42,887 nt of DNA, from assembly GCF_048269545.1 (NCBI RefSeq), contig NZ_JBLXIJ010000012.1, forward strand, positions 1 to 42,887, given 5' to 3'. Each line of letters opens with the position of its first letter. Within the stretch, counting starts at the first letter, position 1. Origin of the DNA: Halpernia sp048269545. Its GTDB lineage: Bacteria; Bacteroidota; Bacteroidia; Flavobacteriales; Weeksellaceae. Shown in pieces: positions 14,415-23,955 of the stretch. The position numbers were made by a program, and so were the translations under genes. Under the pieces are notes generated by a model that saw only the letters and a program-made list of their open reading frames with translations, did no database searches and was not told where the DNA came from.

Positions 14415-15788
14415 TTATTTTAAAACATTTAAAACTTTGTACAAAGCATTACTAACGTCATTTCCACTATAATTATTGATGATGATTGAAAAAACATAAT
14501 CCCCACTTTTAGATTTAATATATCCTGCAAAAGATTTACTGTCTTTAATTGTTCCGCTTTTCATTTTCATTCCATTTCCTTGCGTGGGAAATCCATCGTA
14601 AAATTCAGCAAAATAATCTTGCTTTTTGGCATAAATTAAAGCTTGAACTTCTGCTCTTGCAGAAACATAATTTTGTGGTGAAAGTCCGCTTCCATCAGCA
14701 AAATTGATCATTTGAGATTTAATTCCTTTTGCTTTCCAGAAATCTTTAAGATAATCTACTCCCTCTTCAAAACTTCCCACTTTGCGTTTTTCTTTTGCCA
14801 TTGTTTTAATAAAAGTTTCTCCATAAAGATTAATACTTTTTTTCAAAAACCAATACACAATTTTATCCAAAGTTGGCGAATTGTAAGTGAAAAATACGTT
14901 TTCTTTTGGGCTTGAAATTATTTTTTCTCCATTAACTAAATTTTGAGAATTTGTCACTACTTTTCCATTGAGACCAATTCCTTCAGCTCTTATTGCATCT
15001 TCAATCTCAATTCCCAATTGCAAAGGTGGATTTGGAGTAGAACCAGAAACTGTTGTTATTTTTCCTGCAGGTAAAGTTCCATTAATATATGCCACCTCAG
15101 AAAGTGGCGCAGTAAAGATTAAACTTTGGTCAGAATTCCCCCCCGTTTTTAATTCATTTACCCATTTTACACCACCTAAATCAATATTAAAATTTTTAAA
15201 TTTATCTCCATTGATATTAAGATCAAATTGGTTTTCACGCCAATTAACGCTCCAAACTCCAGCGCCATAATAATTTCCCAAATCATTCCACGGCCATCCT
15301 CCAGGAATTGTTTGAAAATCAAAATAAGTATCATCAATTACAATATCTCCTGTAATTTTTGTAATATTTTTTTCTTTTAAAGCAGCAATCAATTTTTTCT
15401 TAAAAACTTCGGGTTTATAACCATCATATCTCCAACTTCCCAAAGTTGGATCACCGTTAGAAGTAATTATTAAATCGCCAGAAAGTTCATTATTTGAAAT
15501 TTTCCCATTGTAAGAAGCGGTTGTAGAATATTTATAATCTTTTCCTAAAGTTTCTAAAGCAGCCACTGCAGTAAATATTTTTTGTGTGGAAGCTGTGGAT
15601 AAACCTTTATTCCCATTGTACTCATATACTAGATTTCCAGCTGTGTCAGAAACGAAAAATGATAAATTCGCAGAATATGCACTTGGAGAATCCATTAAAG
15701 TTTTTGTTGCATTTTCTAATTTTTGAGTTACAGATTGTGCGAAAATTATTTGAAAAGAAAAGAAAAAGAGAATGACAATTGATTTCAT
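14415..15788 (-). CDS. dacB: D-alanyl-D-alanine carboxypeptidase/endopeptidase (PBP4, family S13)
   Basis: This 457-residue periplasmic peptidoglycan enzyme cleaves terminal D-Ala or D-Ala-mDAP cross-links. A signal peptide (ending FQIIFAQ) precedes the catalytic domain. The serine motif is S67-T-Q-K70, the second motif is in NFADGSGLSPQN, and the third is KSGT in GMKMKSGTIKDS. The long insertion between motifs 1 and 2 is typical of PBP4. All active-site residues are present. The histidine kinase gene follows after 3 bases. Confidence 0.93.
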   Translation of the reverse strand: MKSIVILFFFSFQIIFAQSVTQKLENATKTLMDSPSAYSANLSFFVSDTAGNLVYEYNGNKGLSTASTQKIFTAVAALETLGKDYKYSTTASYNGKISNNELSGDLIITSNGDPTLGSWRYDGYKPEVFKKKLIAALKEKNITKITGDIVIDDTYFDFQTIPGGWPWNDLGNYYGAGVWSVNWRENQFDLNINGDKFKNFNIDLGGVKWVNELKTGGNSDQSLIFTAPLSEVAYINGTLPAGKITTVSGSTPNPPLQLGIEIEDAIRAEGIGLNGKVVTNSQNLVNGEKIISSPKENVFFTYNSPTLDKIVYWFLKKSINLYGETFIKTMAKEKRKVGSFEEGVDYLKDFWKAKGIKSQMINFADGSGLSPQNYVSARAEVQALIYAKKQDYFAEFYDGFPTQGNGMKMKSGTIKDSKSFAGYIKSKSGDYVFSIIINNYSGNDVSNALYKVLNVLK

Positions 15789-15804
15789 ATTGGTAAATTC
15801 TTTT

Positions 15805-15812
15805 CAAATATA
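15805..15812 (-). promoter_or_regulatory. Probable -7 box of dacB
   Basis: The minus strand reads TATATTTG, a perfect TAnnTTTG match, 17 bases before the dacB ATG. That would give a leader of about 10 bases. A -33 element is not clear. Confidence 0.5.
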
Positions 15813-15956
15813 AAGAAATTATATATTTAAGAATGATTAGAAAACTCCGTAGCTAAAAAATATAGAGATTATATTTTTCCAACTAAAAATATAAAATGTT
15901 GTGTTATTTAAAAATTATTTGTACCTTTTGTTGGGAATTTAAAAAAATATAACATT

Positions 15957-16388
15957 ATGTCTTCAATAATTACAGGTCTTTTTAAAAGCCAAAGCCAATC
16001 GACTGAAATCTCACAAGATTTAGAAAACGCAGGTTTCCCAGAGAATAATTTTATCATTTATTTACACGACAAACCCATTTCTGAGGAAGTGAAAACTTCA
16101 ATTTGGCGCTCTTTTTTTGGTGATAATACCAAAGTCGCAGATGAAAGTTTGGTGGTGAGTGTAAAAGTAAAAGATGCAGATTCTAAAGAGAAAGTCACGC
16201 AGATTTTCAAAGACAATGATTGCATTCACCAAAATTATATTGAAAATATAAAATTTAGAGACGCCAGATCTTTGCAATTTTTAAAAAGAATCGTTGCAAT
16301 AAGAGCAAGAGCTTTAATTTCTTCGAGCCCTGAAATTAAACGTCGTGGTCAAAATGAAGGAATTAACTCAGAAGTTTTTTTCGGGTAA
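15957..16388 (+). CDS. YflT-like general stress protein (tentative)
   Basis: This 143-residue cytoplasmic protein has no signal or membrane segment. It begins with a small domain of the pattern GLFKSQSQSTEISQDLENAGF...NFIIYLHD, then WRSFFG and VVSVKVKDADSKEKVTQIF. That layout resembles YflT/GSP17M-like ferredoxin-fold modules of stress proteins. The C-terminus is basic and shows nothing familiar. It stands alone, divergent from dacB, in an AT-rich region. The family call is weak. Confidence 0.55.
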   Translation: MSSIITGLFKSQSQSTEISQDLENAGFPENNFIIYLHDKPISEEVKTSIWRSFFGDNTKVADESLVVSVKVKDADSKEKVTQIFKDNDCIHQNYIENIKFRDARSLQFLKRIVAIRARALISSSPEIKRRGQNEGINSEVFFG

Positions 16389-16462
16389 GATTTATATTTT
16401 ATACTATTTAATATTTTTTTTATTTCCTGAAAATTTAAATAGGAATAAAAAACTATTTTTCG

Positions 16463-16470
16463 TATTTTCG
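16463..16470 (+). promoter_or_regulatory. Possible -7 box of rel
   Basis: TATTTTCG agrees with TAnnTTTG except for C in place of the last T, 20 bases before the rel ATG. Confidence 0.35.
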
Positions 16471-16489
16471 TGAGAAATAGACACGGAAG

Positions 16490-18694
16490 ATGCCATACGA
16501 CTTAGAGCAAGAAAATAAGGAAATTCTTGCGCGTTATAAAGATTTAATTTCTAATACTTACAGAACTTTAGATGAGGAAAACAATAAACTCATCCGGAAA
16601 GCTTTTGATGTTGCATTAGACGCTCACAAAGATCAACGCCGAAAAAGTGGCGAACCTTATATTTATCATCCAATAGATGTTGCAAAAATTGTTGCAAATG
16701 AAATTGGTTTAGGCGCAACTTCTATCGCTTGTGCTTTACTCCACGATGTGGTGGAAGATTCAGATTATACAGATGATGATTTAAGAAAAATTTTCGGAGA
16801 TAAAATTGCAGAAATTGTAAATGGTTTAACCAAAATTTCGGTAATGAACCATCAAAATATTTCTGTACAATCTGAAAATTACCGCAAATTACTACTCACA
16901 CTTTCAGAAGATTTTCGTGTGATTTTAATTAAAATTGCAGACAGACTTCACAATATGCGGACTTTGGATTCTATGGCTCCAAGTAAACAACGCAAAATCG
17001 CAAGTGAAACGGTTTATATTTACGCACCTTTAGCTCACAGATTGGGGCTTTATGGGATAAAATCTGAATTAGAAGATTTATCTTTAAAATATAATAATCC
17101 CGAGGTATTTAATGAAATTACTAAAAAATTAGAATCAGCCGAAGAAGCTAGAAAAAAATATGTAGAAGAATTTGAAAAAGAAGTTTCTGAGCAATTAGAA
17201 GCAGAACATTTAAATTTTACAATTAAAGGCAGAGTAAAAGCAATTAGCTCTATTTATAGAAAAATGCAAAAGCAGAACGTAACTTTTGAGGAAGTTTACG
17301 ATAATTATGCCATTCGAATTATTTATAAATCTGATGCGAAAAATGAAAAATTTATAGCTTGGAAAATATATTCCATCGTAACAGATTTATACCACAGTAA
17401 TCCTCAAAGAATGCGCGATTGGATTTCGCAACCACGTTCTACAGGTTATGAAAGTTTACATCTTACCGTTTTAGGTCCAGATAAAAAGTGGATTGAAGTG
17501 CAAATTCGAAGTGAAAGAATGGATGATATTGCAGAAAAAGGAGTTGCTGCACATTATAAATATAAAGAAGGTTACAAACAAAATTCGGACGATAGAAATT
17601 TTGAAGCTTGGGTTTCAGAAATTCGTGACGTTTTAGAAAACCAACAATCTTTAACCACTTCTGAACTTTTAGATACGGTAAAATTAAATTTGTACAGCAA
17701 AGAAGTCTTTGTTTTTACTCCAAAAGGTGAAATTAAAATTTTGCCAATTGGTTCCACTGCTTTAGATTTTGCCTTTTCAGTGCATTCAGATTTAGGAATG
17801 AAATGTTTGGGAGCAAAAGTGAATGGAAAGTTAGTTCCCATAAGTTATGTTTTGCAAAATGGAGATCAAGTGGATATTTTATCGTCTCAAAATCAAAAAC
17901 CAAAAAGTGATTGGCTGGATTTTGTAGTGACTTCCAAAGCAAAATCTAAAATAAAAGCAATTCTAAATTCAGAGAAAAGTCATCTTGTAGAAGAAGGAAA
18001 AGAAATTCTACAAAGAAAATTGCGACATGCGAAACTGAATTTTAATGATGAAGAAATTAATAAAATGCAAGTTTTCTTCAATTTAAAAACTTCACAAGAA
18101 TTATTTTTATCCTTTCAAAACGGTACTTTAGACGTTTCTGACATAAAAAGATATACTGAAGGAAAAGGAATATTCAATAATTTATTAAATAGATTTAAGA
18201 AAACTTCTCCTAAAAATATTGAATATCAAGAAGCACCACAAACTGATTTAGATTTAATAGTTTTTGGTAAAGATGAAGAAAAATTAAATTATTCTTTTGC
18301 AAAATGTTGCACTGTAATTCCTGGTGATAAAATGTTTGGATTCATCACCATTTCTGATGGAATTAAAGTTCATAATGATCAGTGCCCAAATGCCATAAAT
18401 CTTCGCGCCAATTATGATTATCGCGTGATGCCTGCAAAATGGGTAAATGAAGAGCGTTTTAAAAACAGAATTAAAGTAGAAATTGAAGGTTTAGACAGAA
18501 TGGGAATGATTAACGATATAACCGCTGTAATAAGCAACGGAATGAATATGGACATGAAAAGTATGACAATAGAATCTAACGACGGAATTTTCCGTGGAAC
18601 CATCAGTCTTGAAGTTCGAAATAAAACACAATTAGAAGAAAGTTTCAAACAATTAAAAAATATTAATGGCGTAAATAAAGTAAAAAGACTTTAA
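16490..18694 (+). CDS. rel: Bifunctional (p)ppGpp synthetase/hydrolase
   Basis: This 734-residue stringent-response enzyme makes and degrades (p)ppGpp. The HD hydrolase is intact: H46, then H85-D86 in ALLHDVVEDSDY. The synthetase covers about 245-360 (GRVKAISSIYRKM, RSTGYESLHLTV). A TGS domain follows near 406 (VFVFTPKGEIKILP), then a zinc-finger-like stretch (FAKCCTVIPGD...DQCPN) around 600-640 and an ACT domain from about 660. With both domains intact it is likely the main or only long RSH enzyme in the cell. It stands 58 bases upstream of nhaA. Confidence 0.95.
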   Translation: MPYDLEQENKEILARYKDLISNTYRTLDEENNKLIRKAFDVALDAHKDQRRKSGEPYIYHPIDVAKIVANEIGLGATSIACALLHDVVEDSDYTDDDLRKIFGDKIAEIVNGLTKISVMNHQNISVQSENYRKLLLTLSEDFRVILIKIADRLHNMRTLDSMAPSKQRKIASETVYIYAPLAHRLGLYGIKSELEDLSLKYNNPEVFNEITKKLESAEEARKKYVEEFEKEVSEQLEAEHLNFTIKGRVKAISSIYRKMQKQNVTFEEVYDNYAIRIIYKSDAKNEKFIAWKIYSIVTDLYHSNPQRMRDWISQPRSTGYESLHLTVLGPDKKWIEVQIRSERMDDIAEKGVAAHYKYKEGYKQNSDDRNFEAWVSEIRDVLENQQSLTTSELLDTVKLNLYSKEVFVFTPKGEIKILPIGSTALDFAFSVHSDLGMKCLGAKVNGKLVPISYVLQNGDQVDILSSQNQKPKSDWLDFVVTSKAKSKIKAILNSEKSHLVEEGKEILQRKLRHAKLNFNDEEINKMQVFFNLKTSQELFLSFQNGTLDVSDIKRYTEGKGIFNNLLNRFKKTSPKNIEYQEAPQTDLDLIVFGKDEEKLNYSFAKCCTVIPGDKMFGFITISDGIKVHNDQCPNAINLRANYDYRVMPAKWVNEERFKNRIKVEIEGLDRMGMINDITAVISNGMNMDMKSMTIESNDGIFRGTISLEVRNKTQLEESFKQLKNINGVNKVKRL

Positions 18695-18752
18695 ATTATT
18701 TTTTATAAATTAAACAATAACAATAACTTAAGAACATTCTCCATAACCAAAT

Positions 18753-19955
18753 ATGATTTTAACCAATTATTTCAAAAAATTTTTTACAAGCAGTGAAGCT
18801 TCTGGTGTTTTACTCATTATCTGTGTAATTATTTCATTGTTTATCGCCAATTCTTCTGCATCTGATGGATTTAATAATTTTTTACATACTTACATAGGTT
18901 TAGAATCTATAAATTTAAAATTTTCTGTAAGTCATTGGATTAATGATGGTTTGATGGCTGTTTTTTTTCTTTTAGTTGGTTTAGAAATTAAACGAGAGAT
19001 TGTAGAAGGTGAACTTTCCACAATAAAAAGTGCGTCATTGCCTATTTTTGCAGCAGTTGGCGGAATGATAATTCCTGCTTTAATTTATATTTTTTTCAAT
19101 CACAGTAATGCTTATGCGAAAGGATGGGCGATTCCGATGGCAACTGATATTGCATTTTCTTTAGCAATTGTAGGAATGCTTGGAAAAGCGGTTCCTGCTT
19201 CTATTAAAATATTTCTTGCCGCTTTAGCAATTGTAGATGATTTGGGCGCTATTTTAATTATTGCGTTTTTTTATACAGATTCTTTGCATTGGATAAATCT
19301 CGGGATTTGTTTATTAATCGTGGTCATTTTAATTTTACTTAACTTTTTTAAATTTAAAAATTATTTTTATTATTTAATTCCCGGTGTTTTTCTTTGGTAT
19401 TTCATGATACATTCTGGGATTCACGCCACAATTGCGGGTGTAATTTTAGCTTTTACAATTCCTACAAATATTTCAAAAGATATTCCGTCACCATTAGAAA
19501 AATTAGAATCCAAACTTCATGTTCCAGTTAGTTTTTTTATAATGCCGATTTTTGCTTTAACAAATACCAATATTACATTTCACACAGGAATGATAGACGG
19601 ACTTTTTACCAATTTTGGCGCAGGAATTATTTTAGGTTTAGTTCTCGGGAAAATTGTTGGAATAAATTTATTCTCTTGGATTGCAATCAAATTAGGTTTG
19701 AGTGAATTACCTTACAAAAGCCGATGGAATCAAATGATTGGAGTTGGACTTTTAGCAGGAATTGGTTTTACAATGTCTATTTTTATTGCATTATTGAGCT
19801 TTAAAGGACATCCAAATATTCAAGACGAAGCAAAATTTGCCATTTTAGCAGCTTCATTAATTTCAGGTTTTTCTGGCTATTTATTATTAAAATATTCAAA
19901 ACAGAAAAAAATGTTTTTATCAAATTACAGAAAAAAATACCACAAAAAGTTTTAA
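18753..19955 (+). CDS. nhaA: Na+/H+ antiporter NhaA
   Basis: This 400-residue inner-membrane antiporter exchanges external protons for internal sodium. The ion-binding signatures are ATDIAFSLA near residue 130 (matching Asp133 of E. coli) and VDDLGA near 160 (Asp163/164). The rest is a series of hydrophobic helices, with GLLAGIGFTMSIFIA towards the end. Its last 4 bases overlap the 3' end of the convergent YihY gene. Confidence 0.95.
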   Translation: MILTNYFKKFFTSSEASGVLLIICVIISLFIANSSASDGFNNFLHTYIGLESINLKFSVSHWINDGLMAVFFLLVGLEIKREIVEGELSTIKSASLPIFAAVGGMIIPALIYIFFNHSNAYAKGWAIPMATDIAFSLAIVGMLGKAVPASIKIFLAALAIVDDLGAILIIAFFYTDSLHWINLGICLLIVVILILLNFFKFKNYFYYLIPGVFLWYFMIHSGIHATIAGVILAFTIPTNISKDIPSPLEKLESKLHVPVSFFIMPIFALTNTNITFHTGMIDGLFTNFGAGIILGLVLGKIVGINLFSWIAIKLGLSELPYKSRWNQMIGVGLLAGIGFTMSIFIALLSFKGHPNIQDEAKFAILAASLISGFSGYLLLKYSKQKKMFLSNYRKKYHKKF

Positions 19956-20959
19956 TTTTTATCTGTCAAAATTAAATTATGTTTTTCATCATCTTCCGCT
20001 GCAGTAGGAAGATTAGAAGGATTAAAATTTTCATCAAAATTCCCCAATTCTTCTGCTATTAACTTTTCTACTCGTACTTTTTTAATCGCAATATTGAGTT
20101 CATTTCCCAAAAGCACTAAAATAATATTTAAATTTATCCAAACCATTACCAAAATTATAGAACCAATAGAACCATAAAGAACATTATATTTTGCAAATTT
20201 TTTAACATAAAACGCAAAAATAAAAGTGATTAAAACAAATAAAACCGTAGTAAAAATTGCACCTGGAACTGCTTGTTTCATAGTTGTAATTTTTAAACAA
20301 CCTACCCAATAAAAAAAAGTAAGTAAAATAAAATAGAAAAATGGAAACGAAATATATCCAATTATTTTTGAAAGATTTTGCACAAACCAACTGATATTAT
20401 ATTGCGGTGTAAATAATTTTAGAACCACTTCGCTGTAATAAATTCCTAAAAGGGAAAGTAAAATAATCACAATAAATGCAATTGTAATAACGAATGAAAC
20501 CAAATATTCTTTTACAAAAGTTCGTTTTAAATTGGTATTAATATTAAATCCATTTATTAAAGAATGAGCCCCATTTGTTGCAAAAACTAAAGCGAAGATA
20601 ATAGTAAGATTACTAAAATTTTTTAAATTGGGTACAATATAATTTTGAAGATAATCAGAAACATCACTTTGCATGTGCGATGGGAAAATATTGCGCATTA
20701 AAATTTCAAAGACATAAAATTGCAATTTATCATAATGTGGTAAAATGGGTAAAAGTGAAAGCAGAAAAAGCAAAAAAGGAAAAAGACTTAGAAAAAAACT
20801 CCAAGAAATACTTGCAGCTTGTCTTCCTAATTGAATCCTAAAAATTCCTTTTCCGTAAATTTCAAACATTTTCCATAGAGAAATACCTAAAAACGGAATA
20901 TGAATTCCGTCTAAATAATTGTGGATTTTTTTTATAAAAAGAGGCGTTTTTATGCCCAT
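19952..20959 (-). CDS. YihY/virulence factor BrkB family membrane protein
   Basis: I start this at ATG 20959 (MGIKTPLFIKKIHNY), giving 335 residues. A TTG at 20980 would add 7 residues and is less convincing. It is a polytopic membrane protein with about six spans and the typical opening QAASISWSFFLSLFPFLLF. Family members were once called ribonuclease BN, an assignment now abandoned; the real function is unknown. The C-terminal ~40 residues are acidic and cytoplasmic. Its promoter must lie within or across the divergent rlmH start region, only 30 bases away. Confidence 0.88.
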   Translation of the reverse strand: MGIKTPLFIKKIHNYLDGIHIPFLGISLWKMFEIYGKGIFRIQLGRQAASISWSFFLSLFPFLLFLLSLLPILPHYDKLQFYVFEILMRNIFPSHMQSDVSDYLQNYIVPNLKNFSNLTIIFALVFATNGAHSLINGFNINTNLKRTFVKEYLVSFVITIAFIVIILLSLLGIYYSEVVLKLFTPQYNISWFVQNLSKIIGYISFPFFYFILLTFFYWVGCLKITTMKQAVPGAIFTTVLFVLITFIFAFYVKKFAKYNVLYGSIGSIILVMVWINLNIILVLLGNELNIAIKKVRVEKLIAEELGNFDENFNPSNLPTAAEDDEKHNLILTDKN

Positions 20960-20964
20960 TAAAG

Positions 20965-20972
20965 TAAATTTG
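20965..20972 (+). promoter_or_regulatory. Probable -7 box of rlmH
   Basis: TAAATTTG matches TAnnTTTG perfectly, 18 bases before the rlmH ATG. It lies in the 30-base gap between the divergent YihY and rlmH starts. Confidence 0.5.
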
Positions 20973-20989
20973 TAAAACAAAGATAAGAA

Positions 20990-21463
20990 ATGAGAATCAA
21001 TTTAATATGCATTGGGAAAACTGACGACAAAGAAATTTCAAGCCTACTCTCCTATTATTTACAGCGGCTTCCAAAACATTGGAATTTTGAAATTATTATT
21101 TTACCCGATGTAAAAAATGCCAAAAGTTTAACGCCTGATTTAATTAAAAAAGAAGAAACAAAATTATTCCAAAATCAATTTGATTCTTCAGATTATGTCG
21201 TTCTTTTAGATGAAAAAGGAAAACAATTTACCAGCCGAGAATTTTCAGAAAAATTAGATTTTTATATGAATTCTTCAGTGAAAAGAATCTGCTTTTTAGT
21301 GGGTGGAGCTTATGGTTTTTCAGATGAAATTTATGAAAAAGCCACAGAAAAAATATCACTTTCAAAAATGACATTTACACATCAAATGATTCGTTTATTT
21401 TTTGTGGAACAAATTTATCGTGCAGCAAGTATTTTGCAGGGTAAACCTTATCATAATGATTAA
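20990..21463 (+). CDS. rlmH: 23S rRNA (pseudouridine1915-N3)-methyltransferase RlmH
   Basis: This 157-residue SPOUT methyltransferase modifies pseudouridine 1915 in helix 69 of 23S rRNA. Visible signatures are VVLLDEKGKQFTSREFSE, the SAM-knot loop FLVGGAYGFS, and the C-terminal KMTFTHQMIRLFFVEQIYRA...KPYHND. Length and ends match the family exactly. Confidence 0.96.
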   Translation: MRINLICIGKTDDKEISSLLSYYLQRLPKHWNFEIIILPDVKNAKSLTPDLIKKEETKLFQNQFDSSDYVVLLDEKGKQFTSREFSEKLDFYMNSSVKRICFLVGGAYGFSDEIYEKATEKISLSKMTFTHQMIRLFFVEQIYRAASILQGKPYHND

Positions 21464-21534
21464 GGAAAAGATAAAAGGTAAAAGTGAAGTTTAGAATTTA
21501 ACAAAACTTAATTTTATTAATTACTTAATAATTC

Positions 21535-22110
21535 TTAATGGTAATTTTTTAATCTTTTAATTCTAATTGTTCTCTTCGCTAGAACTGAAAATAAACCGCC
21601 CAAAAGAAAACCAGCCGCAGCTCCAAATGCCACATCAAAAGGAAAATGCACACCTAGATAAATTCTACTGTAAGAAACAATTATCGCCCAAAGAAATACA
21701 GAAATAGTGAAAAATTTATATTTTTTTCCTAAAAGTGCAGAAAGAAAAGTAGCTAGAAAAAAAGTATTTGAAGCGTGAGAAGAGTAAAATCCATACATTC
21801 CGCCACAAGTTACTAATCTCATTTTCGTTTCTAAAAATGGATTGTGACAAGGTCTTAATCTTAAAACTCCAAATTTAAAAATTGTTGCTATTTGATCAGA
21901 AATTGTTATTCCAAGACCAATGAAAATTAAAATGAAAATTAAATTTCTGAGTTTATAATTTTTATAAAGTAAGTAAACAAAAATTATGTAAAGTGGAACC
22001 CAAATCCATTTATCTGACATTAAAATCCAAAAGGGATCAAAACTTTTTGTCCCTAAACCATTGAGGAAAAGCAAAGCCTCTTGATCTTTGTTTATAAACT
22101 CCTCAATCAT
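21535..22110 (-). CDS. PAP2-family membrane phosphatase
   Basis: This 191-residue membrane protein has the three-part phosphatase signature: KFGVLRLRP (KxxxxxxRP), YSSHAS (SxH) and SRIYLGVHFPFDV (SRxxxxxHxxxD). It probably dephosphorylates a lipid pyrophosphate such as undecaprenyl pyrophosphate, or lipid A or phosphatidylglycerol phosphate; the substrate cannot be chosen from sequence. It starts 3 bases after tatA ends, so the two are likely cotranscribed. Confidence 0.9.
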   Translation of the reverse strand: MIEEFINKDQEALLFLNGLGTKSFDPFWILMSDKWIWVPLYIIFVYLLYKNYKLRNLIFILIFIGLGITISDQIATIFKFGVLRLRPCHNPFLETKMRLVTCGGMYGFYSSHASNTFFLATFLSALLGKKYKFFTISVFLWAIIVSYSRIYLGVHFPFDVAFGAAAGFLLGGLFSVLAKRTIRIKRLKNYH

Positions 22111-22113
22111 TTT

Positions 22114-22431
22114 TTATCGACTTACTGGACCTTCATGCGTTGGATCTTCCAACAAATTTTGAACAGAAGAATCTTCGCCGATTGTTTTTTCAACGTCCAC
22201 TAAAGGATTAAAATCTTTTGCAGCATCTCTAATTTTATCAATTTCCTTTTTTATTTCCGAGACAGGATTGTCTGTTTCTTTCATAATATCAGTTTTGATA
22301 TCCTCCATTGCGCCACGCATTTTGCGAACACCTTGCCCTAAACCGCGGGCGATTTCCGGTATTTTATCCGGTCCAAATAATACTACGATTGCTAAAACAA
22401 TCATTAGCATTTCACCTAAACTCAATTCCAT
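22114..22431 (-). CDS. tatA: Twin-arginine translocase subunit TatA/TatE
   Basis: This 105-residue protein has one N-terminal membrane helix (LGEMLMIVLAIVVLFGPDKIPE) with the FGPxxxPE hinge of the TatA/TatB superfamily. An amphipathic helix (IARGLGQGVRKMRGAMEDIK) and a charged tail follow. TatA assembles with TatC to form the transport pore for folded proteins. Length and sequence could also suit TatB, but Bacteroidetes usually have TatA only. Confidence 0.88.
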   Translation of the reverse strand: MELSLGEMLMIVLAIVVLFGPDKIPEIARGLGQGVRKMRGAMEDIKTDIMKETDNPVSEIKKEIDKIRDAAKDFNPLVDVEKTIGEDSSVQNLLEDPTHEGPVSR

Positions 22432-22628
22432 GCGGCTAAATTACAAAAGATTTTAATTGAAAATTGATTTTAAGAAATATTTAATACTTCTCTTTTATGT
22501 ATTGTATCAAAAGATTTTTCTTATTATTAAAGTCTAAATTCTTTTTAATATATATTTACGAAATACTGAATATTAAAGATTTTACGAAGAATTATTAATT
22601 TAATATTTAAAATTTATCATATTAATTT

Positions 22629-23873
22629 TTATAAATCTATAATCTCATTTTCTTTTTTTAATTTTTCAGTTTTAAAAACACGATAAGAAACAATCGCAGC
22701 AATTCCCATTAAAACGGATGCGAGAAAAAACGGCGCACCTGGAAAAAGAAATGGCGCTTCTTTATGAGTAAAATAGAAAAAAGTATTTGTCATTAAAGGC
22801 GGACCAATAATGGCAGTTAAACTCACCAAACTTGCGAGTGCACCTTGTAATTCGCCTTGTTCATTTCTGGGAACTTGTGCAGAAATTACACTTTGCAAAG
22901 CTGGACCTGCAATTCCGCCCAATCCGTAAGGAACTAAAAAAGCAAACATCATCCAACTATTTGTAGCAAATGCAAACAAAATCATCGCAAAAGAATAGAG
23001 AATTAAACCGTAATAAATACTTTTTTCATTCCCAATTTTTGGATTGATGTAGCGTATTAAAACGCCTTGAACTAAAGCTGTAATTAAACCAACTACACCC
23101 AAAGAAAGTCCCACCGTTTTTTCAGACCAATTAAATTTATACATTGTGAAATACGTCCAATTCGTTTGTACAGCGTGTCCACCAATATAAACTAAAATCA
23201 ACGCCGCAATTAAACCTAAAATTTCCGGATATTTTTTTAATCTTAATAAAGAACCAATCGGATTTGCTCTTTTAATAGAAAAATTTCTTCTCTGGTCTTT
23301 CGGCAAACTTTCTGGCAAAACAAAATAACCGTAAAGAAAATTAATTAAACATAAAATTCCTGCAGCAACGAATGGAACTCTCGAACCAAATTGTCCCAAA
23401 AGTCCACCAATTACAGGTCCTATAATAAATCCTAAACCAAAAGCTGCCCCAATTAAACCAAAATTTTTCGCTCGATTTTCATTTGTTGAAACATCTGCAA
23501 TATAAGCACTTGCCGTTGTAATACTCGCTCCTGTAACGCCAGAAAAAATTCTACCAACAAACAACCAAAAAATTGTAGGCGCCCAAGCTTGAAGAAAAAA
23601 GTTTCCTGCAAAACCCAAAAGTGAAAATAAAATTATTGGTCTTCTTCCAAATTTATCACTCAATCCACCTAAGACAGACGCGAAAATAAATTGCATAGAA
23701 GCATATGCAAAACTTAGCCAACCACCGTATTTTGCAGCTTCACTTACATCTGCGTGAATTAATTCTTGTATTAATTTTGGTACAACAGGAATTACAATTC
23801 CCCATCCTGTAACATCAATTAATATGGTAATAAAAATAAAACCTACCGCGGCAGATTTTTGAGTTTTTTTCAT
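22629..23873 (-). CDS. MFS exporter, TCR/Tet-like
   Basis: I start this at ATG 23873 (MKKTQKSAAVGF), giving 414 residues; the frame extends 12 codons further upstream without support. There are 12 predicted membrane spans. The motif-A loop GGLSDKFGRRPIILFS lies between helices 2 and 3, and the antiporter motif C-like GAAFGLGFIIGPVIGG is in helix 5. It resembles the TCR/Tet branch of proton-driven drug exporters. Similar genes are common in flavobacterial chromosomes without conferring tetracycline resistance, so the substrate is open. Confidence 0.87.
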   Translation of the reverse strand: MKKTQKSAAVGFIFITILIDVTGWGIVIPVVPKLIQELIHADVSEAAKYGGWLSFAYASMQFIFASVLGGLSDKFGRRPIILFSLLGFAGNFFLQAWAPTIFWLFVGRIFSGVTGASITTASAYIADVSTNENRAKNFGLIGAAFGLGFIIGPVIGGLLGQFGSRVPFVAAGILCLINFLYGYFVLPESLPKDQRRNFSIKRANPIGSLLRLKKYPEILGLIAALILVYIGGHAVQTNWTYFTMYKFNWSEKTVGLSLGVVGLITALVQGVLIRYINPKIGNEKSIYYGLILYSFAMILFAFATNSWMMFAFLVPYGLGGIAGPALQSVISAQVPRNEQGELQGALASLVSLTAIIGPPLMTNTFFYFTHKEAPFLFPGAPFFLASVLMGIAAIVSYRVFKTEKLKKENEIIDL

Positions 23874-23955
23874 TACGTAAAGATATTTTTTTCTAGATAA
23901 AAAACACAAAACTTTTTTTGATTTTTTTAACCTAAAAATCCAATCTAAAAATCTC

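Noticed and set aside
21464..21534. Terminator between the convergent rlmH and PAP2 genes
   Set aside because: The region is AT-rich with only weak TTAATTA-type symmetry and no stable stem.
22629..23873. True tetracycline-resistance determinant
   Set aside because: It has the TCR/Tet motif layout, but so do many chromosomal drug/proton antiporters; nothing mobile surrounds it.
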